Shown piece by piece: positions 4,944 to 7,752 of a stretch of DNA of 7,752 nucleotides (position 1 is the first letter of the stretch; each line of letters opens with the position of its first letter). The translations under genes and the position numbers were made by a program. The notes under the pieces were generated by a model, which had not been told where the DNA came from, searched no databases, and worked only from the letters and a program-made list of their open reading frames with translations. Source of the DNA: UBA11400 sp964550435 (GTDB taxonomy: Bacteria > Bacteroidota > Rhodothermia > Balneolales > HLUCCA01); assembly GCA_964550435.1 (NCBI GenBank), contig CAZJZI010000065.1, positions 1 to 7,752 on the forward strand, written 5' to 3'.

Positions 4944-6709
4944 AAAATGGTATAAAGGGATTGGAGAAAGGGTTGAAGGGGTCGATAGGTTCACGTGTGA
5001 CACGGTGTGCGGGTGTACTTTTGGTTAGTATCTCCGGATTTTTGGCGACCTCGCTGCAGGCTCAGACGCTTACGCCGATGATTCAGGATCCACTACTTGG
5101 CTATCAGCGCTTACAGTACGATCTCTCGGATGAGCTTCCATCCATGATGCTGTATCCGGTCTGGGTGGGGACAGATTCGCTTCAAGGGGTTTGGGGTCGG
5201 CGTGCTGGAATAGATCGGACAAACGGTCGGTTGTCGCCAGGAACGTTGCCTTTTTCTAAGCCTGAGATTTCGTTGTATACTCCTGAGCTGTTTGTGTCGC
5301 ACAACAGTACCTTTCCTTACGGACACAACGACGGTGGGCTGTGGCAGGGCAAAGGGTTTAACCAACATTACTCGCTTGGAGTGGGAATCCGGTATCGAAA
5401 TATCCGTGCCAGTATCCGTCCTCAACTAACCCATGTAGAGAATGAATATTATATTTTGAGTCCACATCGACCTCCAGCGGATGTCAATCGCCGTGGGGGA
5501 CAAGTGTACTACCTCGATGTACCCACGCGTCCGGGACGAAAAGTGGATGAAGTGCGTCCGGAGCTGGATTCCTATTCCACCTGGTATCCGGGGGAGTCGT
5601 TTGTCCAGGTTGAGGGTAGGCGATTGGCTGTCGGAGTCTCCACCCAGCAACGCTGGATCGGTCCCGCGGTGATTAATCCGTTGTTGCTGAGTACAAATGC
5701 TCCTGGATTCTTGCACGCGTACGTTTCCAGCATGAGACCGATGCCGGTGTACAAAGGGCAAACCGAGTTTGTGTGGTTTTGGGGCGGATTGCGGGAGTCC
5801 CGATTCTTTGACCAGAATCCGGATAACAACCTACGGTTCATCTCCGGGCTGACCATGACCTACACTCCCGAGTTTTTAAAAGGTATCCACGTCGGATTTG
5901 CCCGGGTGGGATACCGTAACTACGGGAAATTTGGATTTGATCTGCGTGATGCCTTTCTGCCTTTGTATATTCGGCACAAAGATCCAGACCTCGTGCGCGG
6001 GAGATCACCGTACTGGAGACCTTACATCATCATGAACTCCTACTTTTTTCGACACGTACTGGCCGAATCGCAGTTTGAGTGGTACATGGAATACGGATTC
6101 AACAGCTTCCAGCGTACACTTGAAGACCGGTTGACCCAATCCAATCTGAATCGAGCCTACACCATCGGAGCCATTAAGCGCTTCGATCTGGGTCCGAGCG
6201 GACAGTTCATCACCATGCTCCTTGAGCACACCCAGCTCGAGAACAACTCCGCCGGAGCCTTCTGGCGCCAGCGCATGAATGAACCGGGCGTCACCATCTG
6301 GTACGTCAGCGATGAAATCCCTCAGGGCTATACCCATCAGGGTAAGATACTCGGGGCTGGAATAGGACCTGGATCGAACTCGCAGACGTTGAAATTAACC
6401 TGGTACCATGGACTGGGAAATCTGGGACTCACATTGTCACGCGTTGCCTACCACAACGACAGATTGTTCAAATATGCCGATTACTACATGCGAGAAGACA
6501 ACTTTCAGAACACCATTTGGCGCTTTCAGGAGATGGGAAGAGCTGCAGAGGTCCACGCTCTCATTTTCTTGCCGTATAATCTGGATTTAGGTGTATCTTT
6601 GCGAAGTGAACGTCGATTGCGATTCGAGAATATCAAAAACAATGATTTATCGAATCTGTATGCCTCGATCACGCTCCGATATGCGATCAGACAACTGCGT
6701 CTGAACTGA
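4940..6709 (+). CDS. Wzi-like outer-membrane beta-barrel, capsule assembly family (copy 2)
   Basis: Second member of the same putative outer-membrane barrel family, likely handling the exported polysaccharide at the cell surface. I choose the ATG at 4940, whose bases form ATGA with the upstream stop (4941-4943), over a GTG at 4928; it gives 589 residues and a normal signal peptide: basic n-region, hydrophobic CAGVLLVSISGFLAT (23-37) and probable cleavage after LQA (41). The conserved block FPYGHNDGGLWQGKGFN (125-141) sits at almost the same residue number as in copy 1. Further matches are GVSTQQ (copy 1 GVSTTQ), TNAPGF (MNAPGI), SMRPMPVYKGQ (TSRPVNIYVGQ) and the GAGIGPGSNSQTLKL region. The last strand (YASITLRYAI) resembles a barrel-closing strand. 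The mature protein has no cysteine. Composition (64 of 120 bases G or C in 5161-5280) matches the sugar genes and not copy 1. The next gene follows after 27 bases. Confidence 0.77.
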   Translation: MKNGIKGLEKGLKGSIGSRVTRCAGVLLVSISGFLATSLQAQTLTPMIQDPLLGYQRLQYDLSDELPSMMLYPVWVGTDSLQGVWGRRAGIDRTNGRLSPGTLPFSKPEISLYTPELFVSHNSTFPYGHNDGGLWQGKGFNQHYSLGVGIRYRNIRASIRPQLTHVENEYYILSPHRPPADVNRRGGQVYYLDVPTRPGRKVDEVRPELDSYSTWYPGESFVQVEGRRLAVGVSTQQRWIGPAVINPLLLSTNAPGFLHAYVSSMRPMPVYKGQTEFVWFWGGLRESRFFDQNPDNNLRFISGLTMTYTPEFLKGIHVGFARVGYRNYGKFGFDLRDAFLPLYIRHKDPDLVRGRSPYWRPYIIMNSYFFRHVLAESQFEWYMEYGFNSFQRTLEDRLTQSNLNRAYTIGAIKRFDLGPSGQFITMLLEHTQLENNSAGAFWRQRMNEPGVTIWYVSDEIPQGYTHQGKILGAGIGPGSNSQTLKLTWYHGLGNLGLTLSRVAYHNDRLFKYADYYMREDNFQNTIWRFQEMGRAAEVHALIFLPYNLDLGVSLRSERRLRFENIKNNDLSNLYASITLRYAIRQLRLN

Positions 6710-6736
6710 CAGAACAACCGTGATATTCCTACTTCC

Positions 6737-7752
6737 ATGAAACGTGTCCTGGTTTATGCGCTGACCTCCCCGAACCAAGTTCTTCCTGCGTTTCAGGTAG
6801 ATACACTGCTTACGCTTAAGCCCGTGTACTCACGCATTGTGATCGTCTCTGCGGGGCAACCGGACGCCGACCTCATCGAAACCTGTAAACATGTGGGCGA
6901 GGTGATGTTTACCGAGCTTGAGGCACCGTCTTACTGGACCCTTTGGCGAGAAGGTCTCTATACGTTGGGCTGGACCCGACTCAAAGATCTCGAAGAGATC
7001 CACCTGCTACACGACCGCTCCGTCGGTCCACTTACGAATCCATTAGAGTGGAGCCTACCCGGGGACCCCGACATGTTTTTGCGTCCAAATGAGTACTATG
7101 GATTGCAATTACCCTGTTCATTTATGGCTTTTGGCACTAATGTGGTCAAATCAACCGAGTTTTCCTCGTTTTGGCAACATGCAGTTCCAACAGACCTGTC
7201 GGCCGTAGAATCCGTTCAGATAGTCCTGGAGTTAAAAAAACTCCTGACCAAAACGGGATTTGTCGATGGGTTTCATACGGATCTGCAGCAAAATCAGTCC
7301 GAAAAGGGCACCCCAAACACTGAACTACTCATGCCGGATGTGTTGCTCCGCAACAGATTCCCATTTATCGACCTCGATGCCGTACTGAGCTTTCCGCATC
7401 CTGATTATTTATTCAATCTGCTCCACCGGAACCCCATTTTCAACGTACGGAAATTTGAAGCATGGCTCAGTCATGTCCTTACTCCCAATCAACAGGTCAA
7501 TCTGCTCAACAAAAACATCTTATTGACACAAAATGTCAATGAGTTTCAAGTGTATTACGAGCAAAAACTACACGTAGGGGTTCATATTCATGTTTTTTAC
7601 ACCGATGTAGCTCAAGAACTGCTGAAACGATTGTCTGATTCCAGGGTCAAAGCAGATCTGATACTGACCTCCGACAGCCAGAGTAAACTGGACAGAGTGG
7701 TGGCATTTACAAGACAATTCCAATCGAATTTGAACGTACGTTTGGTCAAGGT
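6737..7752 (+). CDS. RgpF / rhamnan synthesis F family protein (partial, runs off the right edge)
   Basis: An open frame from the ATG at 6737 continues without a stop to the window edge, giving 338 complete codons. It is likely a glycosyltransferase-related protein that builds or decorates the polysaccharide; RgpF was named from streptococcal rhamnose-glucose polysaccharide synthesis. The best support is KLHVGVHIHVFYTDVAQELL (277-296) followed by ADLILTSDS (306-314) and a region ending NLNVRLV, which reproduces the RgpF pattern of an H-x-H-V-[FY]-Y strand, a helix and a [DL]-x-x-x-T-[ST] strand; the canonical NRGRD segment should lie just past the edge. The N-terminal part keeps a weak version of the family's glycosyltransferase-like region (YWTLWREGL, 66-74; IHLLHDRSVGPLTNP, 88-102), but without the usual N-x-G-x-D-F-G core. 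There is no signal peptide or membrane helix, so it is probably cytosolic. It lies 27 bases after the Wzi-like gene with no terminator between, so it is probably in the same operon. Confidence 0.8.
   Translation, partial: MKRVLVYALTSPNQVLPAFQVDTLLTLKPVYSRIVIVSAGQPDADLIETCKHVGEVMFTELEAPSYWTLWREGLYTLGWTRLKDLEEIHLLHDRSVGPLTNPLEWSLPGDPDMFLRPNEYYGLQLPCSFMAFGTNVVKSTEFSSFWQHAVPTDLSAVESVQIVLELKKLLTKTGFVDGFHTDLQQNQSEKGTPNTELLMPDVLLRNRFPFIDLDAVLSFPHPDYLFNLLHRNPIFNVRKFEAWLSHVLTPNQQVNLLNKNILLTQNVNEFQVYYEQKLHVGVHIHVFYTDVAQELLKRLSDSRVKADLILTSDSQSKLDRVVAFTRQFQSNLNVRLVK

Noticed and set aside
5426..5761. Antisense open frames opposite the second Wzi-like gene, including 5572-5856
   Set aside because: They overlap each other and the paralogue-conserved + strand sequence, as expected from codon bias in a gene of about 50 percent GC.
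6710..6736. Possible terminator or promoter between the second Wzi-like gene and the RgpF-like gene
   Set aside because: The 27-base spacer has no inverted repeat followed by a T run and no recognisable promoter hexamers.

Overview
This window looks like part of a surface-polysaccharide (capsule or O-antigen) biosynthesis locus from a draft or metagenome-derived scaffold; there is a run of ten Ns near the left end. A Bacteroidota or related FCB-group host is likely. I infer this from two large outer-membrane barrel proteins whose signal peptides end in ...A/Q, from the lack of clear Shine-Dalgarno sequences (short A/T-rich leaders instead), and from the use of TTG starts. Species cannot be assigned.

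Layout. Positions 1-192 hold the 3' end of a gene I do not recognise. Positions 193-509 are AT-rich and non-coding, with the N gap at 253-262, a near-consensus sigma70-like promoter at 304-332, and a 13-base direct repeat, one copy of which abuts the gap. From 510 to the right edge all genes lie on the + strand with spacers of 27 bases or less or with 4-base overlaps, so they read as one operon.

The first three genes encode a PLP-dependent sugar aminotransferase (WbpE/WlbC type, 510-1637), a left-handed beta-helix N-acetyltransferase (WbpD/WlbB type, 1644-2219) and a Gfo/Idh/MocA dehydrogenase (WbpB/WlbA type, 2233-3198). Together these are the three steps that turn UDP-GlcNAcA into UDP-2,3-diacetamido-2,3-dideoxy-glucuronic acid. 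The next two genes (3195-4943 and 4940-6709) are tandem paralogues of a Wzi-like outer-membrane beta-barrel family linked to capsule attachment or assembly. The last gene (6737 to the edge, incomplete) is an RgpF/rhamnan-synthesis-F-like protein, probably a glycosyltransferase-related enzyme.

The genes fit one job: make an acetylated diamino-uronic acid donor, build it into a glycan, and handle that glycan at the outer membrane. The 6-dehydrogenase (WbpA) and any 2-epimerase (WbpI) are not in the window. Points worth a second look are the tandem coupled Wzi-like pair, a sharp GC drop covering most of the first Wzi-like gene and the 3' end of the dehydrogenase gene, a cysteine pair found in only one of the two barrels, and a divergent N-terminal half in the RgpF-like protein. 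I found no phage, IS element, CRISPR, tRNA or rRNA, and no clear sign of an entirely new system.
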